DNA of 37,051 nucleotides from the NCBI GenBank assembly GCA_910576335.1, contig CAJTIU010000041.1, positions 1 through 37,051 on the forward strand. The letters are read 5' to 3'. Of this stretch, positions 15,917 through 24,093 are shown in pieces (position 1 is the first letter of the stretch; each line of letters begins with the position of its first letter). Below the pieces are notes generated by a model that was not told the DNA's origin, searched no databases, and saw only the letters and a list, made by a program, of their open reading frames with translations. This DNA is from Lachnospiraceae bacterium (GTDB lineage: Bacteria > Bacillota > Clostridia > Lachnospirales > Lachnospiraceae). The position numbers and the translations under genes were made by a program.

Positions 15917-15981
15917 TTAGCATTGATTGTACAATATAACTATGTTGTAATTGTACTGGAGATGTTAAAACTTAATAAATT

Positions 15982-16054
15982 GGGATCTTAGCTCAGCTGG
16001 GAGAGCATCTGCCTTACAAGCAGAGGGTCATAGGTTCGAGCCCTATAGGTCCCA
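15982..16054 (+). tRNA. tRNA-Val(TAC)
   Basis: Acceptor GGGATCT pairs with AGGTCCC (one T-G pair); the anticodon arm TCTGCCTTACAAGCAGA gives TAC. Discriminator A. Confidence 0.95.
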
Positions 16055-16082
16055 TTTATGATGTACAGACATCATAATAGAT

Positions 16083-16168
16083 GCCGCAGTGGCGGAACTG
16101 GCAGACGCCCGGGACTTAAAATCCCGTGGGTAGTGATACCCGTACCGGTTCGATTCCGGTCTGCGGCA
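16083..16168 (+). tRNA. tRNA-Leu(TAA), probable integration site
   Basis: Acceptor GCCGCAG pairs with CTGCGGC; the anticodon loop gives TAA, and a long variable arm (GGGTAGTGATACCC) marks a class II tRNA. It is the last tRNA of the cluster. An integrase gene remnant whose 3' end faces the tRNA begins 70 nt further on, the usual layout of an element integrated at a tRNA 3' end. Confidence 0.95.
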
Positions 16169-16176
16169 CTTGTAAA

Positions 16177-16210
16177 AAGGCTTATTTTGCGGATTGATAA
16201 GTCTTTTTTT
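16177..16210 (+). terminator. terminator after tRNA-Leu
   Basis: AAGGCTTAT (16177-16185) pairs with ATAAGTCTT (16197-16205) using one G-T pair; a long T-run follows. Confidence 0.75.
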
Positions 16211-16238
16211 ATTTTTGATGAAGGAGCATCCCTCCAAA

Positions 16239-16430
16239 TCATCCCTCTCGCTTTTGCTCGATCTGTGCGGGATAATTCCCCATAATTGCTTCAGCAGATT
16301 GTACTTTTTTACTGAAATCAAAATGGGTGTAAGTATTGGCAGTTGTAGTAATCGTACTATGCCCTAGCCATTCCTGAATGGCCTTCAAGTCAACGCCGTT
16401 CGCATACAGCAAACTTGCACAGCTATGCCG
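16239..16430 (-). pseudogene. C-terminal fragment of a tyrosine recombinase (integrase)
   Basis: The minus strand encodes 63 residues: RHSCASLLYANGVDLKAIQ, then EWLGHSTITTTANTYTHFDF and a charged tail to TGA (16239-16241). This is the phage-integrase C-terminus: the HxxR Arg-side segment (RHS), the LGHS motif, and the Tyr nucleophile in NTYTH. Everything upstream of R is missing: at 16430 the sequence turns into unrelated DNA with an in-frame TAA. The fragment points to an element once integrated next to tRNA-Leu and later cut, possibly by insertion of the ICE into the integrase gene. Confidence 0.85.
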
Positions 16431-16583
16431 TTACGGTATAATAACGACAAACGGAAAAAGCCTTTATTTTCAAGGGGTTTGAGCGTTTGCCGTCATTTAT
16501 TCAATTCCTTTTCCAAGTTGAAACATGGCGAGAAAAATATCGAAAAAAGGAGGCTGTTTCATTAACGACAAAATTTAATAGTG

Positions 16584-16657
16584 CCAGCGGTCCGGTGTAT
16601 TGCCTGACCGCTGGTTGCCGTGGGCGTTTCACTTTTATAGGTGGGCGCCCTTTTTTT
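16584..16657 (+). promoter_or_regulatory. structured leader with terminator before the first ICE gene
   Basis: A perfect 9-bp hairpin (CCAGCGGTC, 16584-16592, with GACCGCTGG, 16606-16614) is followed by GGGCG (16622-16626)/CGCCC (16646-16650) and a run of seven Ts (16651-16657), an intrinsic terminator. An AAGGAGG (about 16546) precedes the hairpins without a usual start codon; the nearest frame there begins ATT AAC GAC AAA ATT TAA. The arrangement looks like transcription attenuation of the ICE operon. The interval 16431-16580 holds no gene. Confidence 0.55.
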
Positions 16658-16687
16658 ATACCCATTTTCAAGAGAAAGGAGATTCAC

Positions 16688-17209
16688 ATGGAATTAAACG
16701 AAATGGAAAAACGGATGCTGTTTCAGGTTGAGGGCGACTATCAATACAAAGTCCTGAACGAGCTCCACATGGCTGCCCGGTACACAAAGGACCCTGAACA
16801 GCGGAAGGCAGCGGAAAGTCTAATGGCAAAGCTGCGCGTCCTGACGGATGACGAGTGCATGGACATCGTGTGGGATATTCAGAAGAATTACCTCCTGCCC
16901 TACCCGCCCCGGACGATTGGGGAAAAGATTGCGGAGGCCAGGCAGCGATCCGGTGCGGAAAAATTGAAAGGGCATGACATCATGGCCCTGGAACGCTTTG
17001 CCCCAGAGGTACGGCACATGATCATCTTCAATGTGCTGTCTTATAATTCTTCTGTCGGCGATAAGGGCGATAAGATGCGCCTGTTCCTTACGGATGCCGG
17101 CTACCAGAAATTTTTAGACAGCCAGGAACGGGGCGAAGTCAAACTGAAAAACCATGCGAAGGTCTCAGACGGGCATCTCCACTATGACCGCAGGGACCGC
17201 GCCTTGTAG
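16688..17209 (+). CDS. conserved ICE protein of unknown function
   Basis: 173 aa, soluble, mostly helical and charged, beginning MELNEMEKRMLFQVEGDYQY. I recognise it only as the kind of protein found first in ICE operons of gut Firmicutes and assign no function. The ATG at 16688 is chosen because AGAAAGGAG lies 7-8 nt before it. The frame stays open upstream to 16487 across the leader hairpins, which is unlikely to be translated as one piece. It lies 29 nt upstream of the replication initiator-like gene. Confidence 0.7.
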   Translation: MELNEMEKRMLFQVEGDYQYKVLNELHMAARYTKDPEQRKAAESLMAKLRVLTDDECMDIVWDIQKNYLLPYPPRTIGEKIAEARQRSGAEKLKGHDIMALERFAPEVRHMIIFNVLSYNSSVGDKGDKMRLFLTDAGYQKFLDSQERGEVKLKNHAKVSDGHLHYDRRDRAL

Positions 17210-17238
17210 CCCGGAGGGAAAGGAAGGAGGTTTTTGTT

Positions 17239-18111
17239 ATGGCTGTATTCCGGGTAGAAAAAACAAAGGACTTCACGATCATGTGCAACCACCACCTGCG
17301 CAATACGGAACTGTCCTTAAAGGCAAAGGGGCTCCTCTCGCTCATGCTGTCACTGCCGGAAGATTGGGATTATACCACAAAGGGGCTCGCCCATATCTGT
17401 AAGGATGGCGTGGATTCGATCACTACCGCCCTGAAAGAGCTGGAGCGGCACGGGTATCTCACTAGGCAGCGCCTCCGCTATGGGAACGGACAGCTCGGAG
17501 ACATTGAGTATACGATCCATGAAAAGCCTGTAAATGCTGAAAAACGGGAGTATTCACCTAAACGGGAAAATCCAAGACAGGTAAATCCAGGACAGGCAAA
17601 ACCTGAACAGGCCGAACCTGGACAGGAAAATCCCACACAATTAAGTACTAATCCACTAAGGACTAAAAAATCAAAAACGGATATATCAAGGACCCATCAA
17701 TCAATCTATCCGGCAGAGCCGGAGGCGGCAGGCCGCCCGGATAGGATGGATCGGATAGAGCTGACAGACGCCTACCGCGAGATCATTAAAGAAAATATTG
17801 AGTATGACTGTATGGTTTCCCGTTATGGGAAAGAACGCTTAGACGAGACTATGGAGCTTATGCTTGAAGTTGTTTTGTCCAAGCGTCCATATATCCGTAT
17901 TGCCGGGGATGATTTTCCCAGGGAGGTGGTAAAGGGCCGTTTCCTGAAGATCAATTCCGGCCACCTGGAGTATGTCTTTGACTGTATTGACAAGAACACT
18001 ACAAAAGTCGGAAATATCAAGGCATACCTGATGGCAGCGCTGTATAATGCCCCGGCAACAATGGACAGTTATTACCGTGCCGAGGTCAATCACGACCTGT
18101 ACGGCTGTTAG
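17239..18111 (+). CDS. replication initiator-like protein (winged helix, DUF6017-type)
   Basis: 290 aa. Residues 1-95 form an initiator-type winged-helix region (VEKTKDFTIMCNHHLRN, LSLKAKGLLSLMLSLPEDWD, then a helix-turn-helix around KELERHGYL). The C-terminal part (about 175-290) looks like DUF6017 of ICE replication proteins. Between them is a linker of five pentapeptides of the form xxPxQ (ENPRQ, VNPGQ, AKPEQ, AEPGQ, ENPTQ). The likely role is DNA binding in ICE replication or maintenance. A strong GGAGG precedes the ATG, and a terminator starts at its last base. Confidence 0.75.
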   Translation: MAVFRVEKTKDFTIMCNHHLRNTELSLKAKGLLSLMLSLPEDWDYTTKGLAHICKDGVDSITTALKELERHGYLTRQRLRYGNGQLGDIEYTIHEKPVNAEKREYSPKRENPRQVNPGQAKPEQAEPGQENPTQLSTNPLRTKKSKTDISRTHQSIYPAEPEAAGRPDRMDRIELTDAYREIIKENIEYDCMVSRYGKERLDETMELMLEVVLSKRPYIRIAGDDFPREVVKGRFLKINSGHLEYVFDCIDKNTTKVGNIKAYLMAALYNAPATMDSYYRAEVNHDLYGC

Positions 18112-18132
18112 GCGCCTTCGGGCGTCTTTTTT
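18111..18132 (+). terminator. intrinsic terminator with TTCG tetraloop
   Basis: GGCGCC-TTCG-GGCGTC followed by six Ts, directly after the initiator-like gene. It separates that gene from the TOPRIM gene 52 nt downstream, so readthrough or a new promoter is needed there. Confidence 0.75.
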
Positions 18133-18157
18133 CATCACAGAAAGGAGGCGGGGCACG

Positions 18158-18196
18158 ATGAAAAGAATCCCTGTGCCGGTGTCATGCCCGGCGTAA
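18158..18196 (+). CDS. 12-codon upstream ORF overlapping the TOPRIM gene start
   Basis: The reading MKRIPVPVSCPA starts 8-9 nt after a strong AAAGGAGG and ends TAA at 18194-18196, inside the next gene. The TOPRIM gene ATG (18184) has no RBS of its own, so translation of this tiny ORF could deliver ribosomes to it by coupling. It may be only a leader, with no function for the peptide. Confidence 0.4.
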   Translation: MKRIPVPVSCPA

Positions 18197-19167
18197 CAAA
18201 GGAGCAGATTCGGGCGGCGCGTGAGGCGGACCTGTTTGCCTACCTGCAGTTCCATGAGCCTGGGGTGCTGAAACGGGACGGCCCGAATTACCGCCACAAG
18301 GAGCATGACAGCCTGGTCTATGTGACCGGGAAAAGGTACTGGTACTGGAACAGCCGGGGCCGGAGTATCAACGCCCTGGATTACCTGATCCAGATACGGG
18401 GCTACGGGCTGGTGGATGCGGTCCATACGCTGGTCGGCGGGGAAATCCAGCAGACGCCGGCCTATCGGAGCACGGCAGCGGCAGGGCGTGTGCATAAGGA
18501 ACCGGAGAAGAAAGCATTTTCCCTCCCCTGGGCCAGACGGTGCGCCACTTCTGCCGTTTCTTATCTGCAACGGCGCGGGATCAGCCCGGATGTGATCAGC
18601 CGGTGTTTCCGGGACGGGCTGTTCTATGAGGCGCGGCATCATGGCGAGCCGGTCTGTGTGTTTGTGGGAAAGGATGAAGCCGGCAAAGCAAAGTTTGCCT
18701 GTATGCGGAGCATTGCCGGCAGCCTTAGGAAAGATGTCTACGGCAGCGACAAGGAATACAGCTTCTGCTATCCACCCAGGAATCCGGACAGCCGGCATGT
18801 GGCGGTATTTGAGGCGCCCATTGACGCCCTCTCCCATGCCACGCTGCAGGAATTAAAAGGCTGGAAATGGGACGGCTACCGTCTGTCTTTGGGCGGCACT
18901 TCCCATGTGGCGCTGACCGCATTTCTGAAACGACACCCGGAAATCCGGCGCGTCAGCCTCTACATGGACAATGACCTCGGCGGCCTTAAAAATGCCAGGA
19001 GGATCAAGGCAATGCTCCATGAAGATCAGCGGTTCCGGCATATCCGTGTGGGCGTCAACCCACCCCGTATAGGAAAGGACTACAACGAAATGCTGCTCCA
19101 CGTTATAGGGCAGATGAAAGACCAACAACGGCAATGCCGCCAAAAACAGGCGGCTATTTCAATTTGA
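18184..19167 (+). CDS. DUF3991 and TOPRIM domain protein (primase-like)
   Basis: 327 aa. The N-terminal part (MPGVTKEQI, then YRHKEHDSLVYVTGKRYWYW and RSINALDYLIQIRGY) is the DUF3991-type region that replaces the zinc-binding part of bacterial primases; no CxxC/CHC2 cysteines are present. The TOPRIM fold follows, with the catalytic Glu in VFEAPIDALSH and the DxD in YMDNDLGGLKNA. Family members are thought to support replication or strand synthesis of mobile elements. MPGVTKEQI is the conserved family start, which decides the start codon despite its poor RBS. Confidence 0.85.
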   Translation: MPGVTKEQIRAAREADLFAYLQFHEPGVLKRDGPNYRHKEHDSLVYVTGKRYWYWNSRGRSINALDYLIQIRGYGLVDAVHTLVGGEIQQTPAYRSTAAAGRVHKEPEKKAFSLPWARRCATSAVSYLQRRGISPDVISRCFRDGLFYEARHHGEPVCVFVGKDEAGKAKFACMRSIAGSLRKDVYGSDKEYSFCYPPRNPDSRHVAVFEAPIDALSHATLQELKGWKWDGYRLSLGGTSHVALTAFLKRHPEIRRVSLYMDNDLGGLKNARRIKAMLHEDQRFRHIRVGVNPPRIGKDYNEMLLHVIGQMKDQQRQCRQKQAAISI

Positions 19168-19183
19168 CAGGAGGATTTCAGAA

Positions 19184-19465
19184 ATGACGAACACAGAGAA
19201 CACGGCTTTACAGATGATTGCCGAAGCTGCCCGGTGCCCGGACTACGGCCCCGATATGGTTAAGGCCCTGATGAAAAAGCTGGATATGAACGAGAAAGGC
19301 TTTGCGCTTCTGATGAATGTCGCCCCTTCCACGGTCCGGCTCTGGACCAGCGGCGCCGCTCAGCCAAGCGGAACGGCCAGGCGGCTCATGCAGATTTACG
19401 AGACCGGTCCGGAGATTGTCGGCAAGATTGCCGGGGAGCCCTCCGCAGACAGGAGGGATTCATAG
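19184..19465 (+). CDS. small helix-turn-helix DNA-binding protein
   Basis: 93 aa with an XRE-like helix-turn-helix at about 32-65 (MNEKGFALLMNVAPSTVRLW, then SGAAQPSGTARRLMQI). GGAGG lies 9-10 nt before the ATG. Its stop is directly followed by the start of the next gene. It may regulate the ICE, but the operator is not visible. Confidence 0.75.
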   Translation: MTNTENTALQMIAEAARCPDYGPDMVKALMKKLDMNEKGFALLMNVAPSTVRLWTSGAAQPSGTARRLMQIYETGPEIVGKIAGEPSADRRDS

Positions 19466-20275
19466 ATGGCAGATATGGAACTTCTGGCAGCGGAACCAGT
19501 TGCGCTGCAGGCAGCCCAGGACGTGCTTGCAGACGAAAATGAGCAGGTGAAGGCGCTGATCGTCCTGCTGATGGGGAATGACCCCGCGGGCGGCAGGGAG
19601 CTTGAAGAACTGGCCGGCCAGGTGGCGTCCATGGAGCGGAGGCTTGATGCTGCACTGGAGGAACTGGGGGAGATGCGCCAGAAGATACAGGAGGTGCAGG
19701 ACCGCTCCCTGAAAGCCTTGCTGCAGAAGAACAGTAAGGCTCTGGAGGGGAATGTGGACGCCATGCGCCAGCGCATCCTGGAGCTGAAAGGGCAGGTCGT
19801 GGAAGGATGCAAGAATATCCTTAAGGATTTCGCCGACCGCGGCGCCGTGGCCCTGAACGGCGTCTCCCGGTTCCTGCGCCTTGGGCCAGCGCTGGAGGCG
19901 GTGCAGGCAGCGGCGGAAAGGACCGTGCAGTCCAGTGACCGTGCGGTCTCCAGGATCAATGCGTTCAGCACGGAATTCCATGAGGCAGGCCGGCACCTGA
20001 AGAACATGGGGCGCTCCATCCAGGGGAAACCCGCACAGGCGGAGGCGAAGGAAAACGGCAGGGTCGCAGATGCCTTCAAGGGGGCTTTCAGGATAGAGCG
20101 CGCTTTTGCGTCTGCCATCGGCGAGAATGTGGGGCTTTCCCTGAATGCCCTTGCAAGGCTGGAACAGCGGGCACAGCGCCGGCCCTCCGTCCTGGAGGCC
20201 ATGCGGGAGCAGGCGGCGAAGGCAGCGCCGGCAAAGCACCAGCCGGAGGCGTCCCATGACAGGGGCAGCCGGTGA
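19466..20275 (+). CDS. coiled-coil ICE protein (possibly DUF6674-like)
   Basis: 269 aa, highly charged, with long heptad-rich helices at about 48-115 (ELEELAGQVASMERRLDAAL and following) and further helical segments with small residues. No signal peptide, membrane helix or catalytic motif. It resembles the DUF6674-type proteins that occupy this place in related ICEs; the name is tentative. It starts immediately after the HTH gene stop (GGAGG in that gene's end) and ends where the next gene begins. Confidence 0.65.
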   Translation: MADMELLAAEPVALQAAQDVLADENEQVKALIVLLMGNDPAGGRELEELAGQVASMERRLDAALEELGEMRQKIQEVQDRSLKALLQKNSKALEGNVDAMRQRILELKGQVVEGCKNILKDFADRGAVALNGVSRFLRLGPALEAVQAAAERTVQSSDRAVSRINAFSTEFHEAGRHLKNMGRSIQGKPAQAEAKENGRVADAFKGAFRIERAFASAIGENVGLSLNALARLEQRAQRRPSVLEAMREQAAKAAPAKHQPEASHDRGSR

Positions 20276-20298
20276 TAAAAACAGAACGAAGGGAGGAA

Positions 20299-21201
20299 AT
20301 GAACTTGAAACAGGAACCACTTCCGCAGATTCACTTAGTCCGCGATACGGATTTAGGCGTATTTGCCTATGAGCTCCATATCCTGGCCGGGGATTTCCTG
20401 CGGGACAGCGAATATAATCTGCGCGCGCTTGCCACGAATACCGGGGCGGATTCCATTGCCGTCATGGGGAAGAATCACATGTGGCTTTCGGACGCGCTGC
20501 TTGCCTACTGCCCTTCGGCGGAGCTTTACCGGACGGCTGCCATGACAGAATATCCCGGCGCAAGGGCCTTCCTGTTCCACACAGAGCGCAAAGAGGACGG
20601 ACGGCTGTACGGGGATGTCCTGATGATGGGCCTTGACACGCTGCGGCAGGATATAGAAAGGAATACCCTCTACCCTTACGGCGTCAGCATGGAATACCGG
20701 GACGGCACGAAGGCGGAGGCAGATATTGAAAAATGGGAGGCAATGGAGCTGTGCGAAAAGGACGCCCTGAAAACCTGGCGCTACCTCTATGCGCCGGAGC
20801 AGGTGACGGAATGGCAGTACCGCTATTCTAACCGTTTCAGCCAATGGAAGGAGCAGGCATTTTCCTATATGCCCCAGGATTTGGAGGAACGCCTGAATAC
20901 GGGGTATATGGAAGCGGCGCAGAACCCGGATATGGATATGTACCGCATACCGCTGGGGACAGCAAAGCAGATGCTCCTTGACGGCGATCCGGTCTACCGC
21001 CTCTTTCCCGGAGGACCGGAAATAGTCGCACCCGTTTCGGCGGTCACGGGGCTCTGGTATCAGTTTTACCGGGAGTTTGCTGTTGCACCGGAGGACCTGG
21101 GCGCACTTGACCAGCTGGTCCGCAGGGAGACGGACCGGCTCATGGGAATACGCCCGCAGCATGATAAATTACAGGAACGCCGCCCTTCCCCGGAGCGGTG
21201 A
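20299..21201 (+). CDS. conserved ICE protein of unknown function
   Basis: About 300 aa, soluble, mixed composition. Recognisable blocks are IHLVRDTDLGVFAYELHI, a central acidic region and LGTAKQMLLDGDPVYRLFPG, but I cannot name a family. The start is uncertain: GTG 20272 overlaps the preceding stop, ATG 20299 lies only 2 nt after GGGAGG, and TTG 20305 has the best 8-nt spacing. It belongs to the run of polyvalent-type proteins that precede the mating genes. Confidence 0.6.
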   Translation: MNLKQEPLPQIHLVRDTDLGVFAYELHILAGDFLRDSEYNLRALATNTGADSIAVMGKNHMWLSDALLAYCPSAELYRTAAMTEYPGARAFLFHTERKEDGRLYGDVLMMGLDTLRQDIERNTLYPYGVSMEYRDGTKAEADIEKWEAMELCEKDALKTWRYLYAPEQVTEWQYRYSNRFSQWKEQAFSYMPQDLEERLNTGYMEAAQNPDMDMYRIPLGTAKQMLLDGDPVYRLFPGGPEIVAPVSAVTGLWYQFYREFAVAPEDLGALDQLVRRETDRLMGIRPQHDKLQERRPSPER

Positions 21202-21227
21202 TTTTTTATGACTGGAGGTGATACGGA

Positions 21228-23252
21228 TTGGCTGATAACATACAGCATGAAGATTTTGGGGAAAAGATCGGCGGCGCAAAAAAAGATTTATGGAAGGACC
21301 GGGGGCTCTATGTGAATGACCTGGACGCCATGAATGAGCGCGAGGCCGAGAAATTCGTAAAAAAGGATAATATCTGGAAGAAACCGGACTATGGGGCCAT
21401 GCTGGAGGACGGGGTTCCCCTTGGCGTGGTCTATTTCATCAAAAAAGCGCGGGACGGGTTAAATGCCTCCCCGCAGTATTACCGCAGGGACGACACGCCG
21501 GAGAAACGGCTTGCAAGGCAGAAAGAATATATCCGGACGGTACGGGAGCTGCAGGGAGTGGTCTCGGAGGTCCGCACCGTGGAGGATGCCATGAAAGCCT
21601 ATGACCGTTTCTTTGTGAAAAACGGGTATCTGGAACAGGTGCAGGGCTGGGGCGGCGGCATCCATTACCAGGCGACGGAGAAGGGCCGGGAGAACCCGGC
21701 CATTACAAACAAGCTGTCCAATGCCCTGATGGTTCACTCTGCCGCGCATTTTGAGCGGAACTTCACACAGAAAGCGCAGAAGGAACAGTTTGGCGTTTCC
21801 AAAGACCAGAAGGTGCCGAAGGGCTATGCGATCCATTTCAACGACGGGAAGAATACTTATTCCAAAAATAATGACTGGAAACCTGACACCTATTATGTGA
21901 CGAAGGGCTATTCCATCTTGCAGACAAACTTTGAATCGCGGGAGGCCGCCCTGAAATGGGTGCAGGCGTTGGCAAAAGGGCGCAGCAAAAGCGGAAAGAC
22001 GCGGTTTGTGCCTCCCCAGCTCTCCCATGTGCGGCGCACCGGGCCGGATTACAGAAACGGCATGGAGATCACCGGGCAGCACTACCTTGATACCTTCGGG
22101 TTCCGCGGCGGTGAATTTGGGAACTGGATGAACCAGAATGACCGGCAGGCTTCCCTCAACATGGGATTTGAAGCGCTCAAAGATTTGGCGTCAGCCCTGC
22201 AGGTCAGCGACAGGGACATTGCCTACCAGGGAACGCTTGCCATCGCTTTCGGCGCCAGGGGCAGTGGGAACGCGGCAGCCCACTATGAACCGCTGCGGAA
22301 GGTCATCAACCTTACGAAGATGCACGGAGCCGGCTCCCTGGCCCATGAATGGTGGCACGGGCTTGACGATTACCTGGGTACGAAGATGGGCGCGAATGGG
22401 ATGCTCTCAGAACAGCCCCGCCTCTATGCGCCGTTCCAGAAGCTGATTGATACCATGAAATATAAGCCGGAGACGCCGGAGCAGGCTGCGGCCCGCACCG
22501 AAGCGCAGACAGAACGCACCCGGAAAAATGCGGCAGGCTGGATGGATTCGGCGGTGCTTGGTTCCCTGAAACGGCATGGCAATGAGGAACAGATGGAGAC
22601 CTACGCGGTTCTTAGGGAGGCGTTTCTGTCCGGCGAGGCCGGTTCCGTGGAACAGATCAGCGCTTTCAAGAAGTCTGTTACCGGGCGGGTGATCCCCAAA
22701 AGCGAACGGGAACGGCTGGAAATATTCGAGCACATGCTGTCCGGGATGCAGGCACAGGAGGCGCCGCAAATCGGGCGGGTGGAAACCGATTTTTACCGGA
22801 ATTCCGTGCGCATGGGTAAGGAGTGCGAAAAGGACGGCGGCTATTGGGACAGCAACACGGAGATGACCGCCAGGGCCTTTGCCTGTTACATCAAGGATAA
22901 GCTGCCTTACAGCTCTGATTATCTGGCGGGACATGCGGATTGTGCCGTTACTTTCGCGACAGATAAAAGCGGGGAAATGGCAGTCCTGAAAGCCTTCCCG
23001 GAGGGTGCGGAACGGAAAGCCATCAATGCGGTATTTGACGAGATCGTGGCAGACCTGAAACGGGAGCAGATACTGACCCATTCGGACGAAACGCTGCCCC
23101 TTCCGGCGCAGCCGCTGGCGGAGAATGAACAGATTTCCATATTTACATCGGACCGGCCTTCGGTCATGGCGCAGCTTGCAGCGGTGAAACCGGCAGAAAA
23201 AACTACCCCGGCACAGGCGGCACCGAAAAAGAGCCATGCGCCGGAGATTTAA
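21228..23252 (+). CDS. LPD1-domain protein with zincin-like HEWWH motif
   Basis: 674 aa. The central part matches the large polyvalent protein-associated domain LPD1: FGFRGGEFGNWMNQNDRQA, LNMGFEALKDLASAL, LAIAFGARGSGNAAAHYEPL, INLTKMHGAGSLAHEWWHGL. It contains H373-E374-x-x-H377 followed by DDY, a zincin metallopeptidase signature. The C-terminus is a Pro/Ala-rich tail. Polyvalent proteins are thought to enter the recipient with conjugating DNA and act against host defences; protease activity is inferred from the motif. It starts with TTG, with GGAGGTGAT just upstream. Confidence 0.8.
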   Translation: MADNIQHEDFGEKIGGAKKDLWKDRGLYVNDLDAMNEREAEKFVKKDNIWKKPDYGAMLEDGVPLGVVYFIKKARDGLNASPQYYRRDDTPEKRLARQKEYIRTVRELQGVVSEVRTVEDAMKAYDRFFVKNGYLEQVQGWGGGIHYQATEKGRENPAITNKLSNALMVHSAAHFERNFTQKAQKEQFGVSKDQKVPKGYAIHFNDGKNTYSKNNDWKPDTYYVTKGYSILQTNFESREAALKWVQALAKGRSKSGKTRFVPPQLSHVRRTGPDYRNGMEITGQHYLDTFGFRGGEFGNWMNQNDRQASLNMGFEALKDLASALQVSDRDIAYQGTLAIAFGARGSGNAAAHYEPLRKVINLTKMHGAGSLAHEWWHGLDDYLGTKMGANGMLSEQPRLYAPFQKLIDTMKYKPETPEQAAARTEAQTERTRKNAAGWMDSAVLGSLKRHGNEEQMETYAVLREAFLSGEAGSVEQISAFKKSVTGRVIPKSERERLEIFEHMLSGMQAQEAPQIGRVETDFYRNSVRMGKECEKDGGYWDSNTEMTARAFACYIKDKLPYSSDYLAGHADCAVTFATDKSGEMAVLKAFPEGAERKAINAVFDEIVADLKREQILTHSDETLPLPAQPLAENEQISIFTSDRPSVMAQLAAVKPAEKTTPAQAAPKKSHAPEI

Positions 23253-23265
23253 GGAGGTGGAAGGA

Positions 23266-24093
23266 TTGGAGGAAAACAAAGATTACCGGGTGCACCGCTC
23301 CGGGGACCTGTCGGAAGGCTACAAGCTGCAGGTGGAACACACGGTATCATGCGAGAACACAGATATTTCAGCGTTGATTGCACAGGGGGCAGAAACGGTA
23401 CAGGCCATGCGCCAGGACAGCATTGAGGGAGAAAAGAAAGCCTATGACATCGTGGTGGCGGCAGCGAAGCAATGGGAACAGCAGGCGGCGGCCACGCAGC
23501 GGCTTGACCGGGCGCTGGCATACTTACGCACCCCGGAGGTAAAGCATACCGGGAACTGTTGGCAGCCCTTTTCCAACAACAAGGACTGGATGGAGATCAG
23601 CAACCGGGTTTATAAGATGTTCTGCCAGATCAGAGAACAGACAACATATAACAGGGAGGCAAAACAGGATGTTCCGACTGCCTGGTATGTGACATGGGAC
23701 CTGTATATCAATTCACCCAGGAAAGGCTACAACATCCACCTTGCAGGGCAGGACAGGAAACGCTATACGGACAAGGCCGCCGCCGAGAGGTACCTGGACG
23801 GGAGAAAGAAAGCCTATTCCCATCTGTTCGCGGAGATTTCACCGCCTATTCCGAAAGAGCATGAAAACTGTTTTACGGTCAATGGCGTGCTTCTCCCCGG
23901 ATATACAGTGGAGGGCCAGGAGCCGGTAAAAACAGACCATACCGCTGCCGATGTTTCGGAGGGCGGCATTTCTATGCCTGAAAAGCCGGAAAAACCTTCT
24001 GTGCTTGGAAAGCTGTCTGCGGCGAAGGAACGGGAAAAGGCTGCGGCAGAGCCGAAGGCGCCAATTAAAAAGAAGGAGGATATGCAGATTTGA
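23266..24093 (+). CDS. ICE protein with a polyvalent-type (LPD-like) domain
   Basis: 275 aa. After a helical N-terminal part, the segment about 130-215 (VPTAWYVTWDLYINSPRKGY, then NIHLAGQDRKRYTDKAAAER and CFTVNGVLLPGYTVEG) looks like one of the small LPD modules of polyvalent proteins. The end is a Lys/Glu-rich low-complexity tail. The TTG at 23266 is preferred: AAGGAGG lies 8 nt upstream, directly after the stop of the zincin-like gene. Its stop overlaps the next start by 4 nt, so the genes are coupled. Confidence 0.65.
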   Translation: MEENKDYRVHRSGDLSEGYKLQVEHTVSCENTDISALIAQGAETVQAMRQDSIEGEKKAYDIVVAAAKQWEQQAAATQRLDRALAYLRTPEVKHTGNCWQPFSNNKDWMEISNRVYKMFCQIREQTTYNREAKQDVPTAWYVTWDLYINSPRKGYNIHLAGQDRKRYTDKAAAERYLDGRKKAYSHLFAEISPPIPKEHENCFTVNGVLLPGYTVEGQEPVKTDHTAADVSEGGISMPEKPEKPSVLGKLSAAKEREKAAAEPKAPIKKKEDMQI

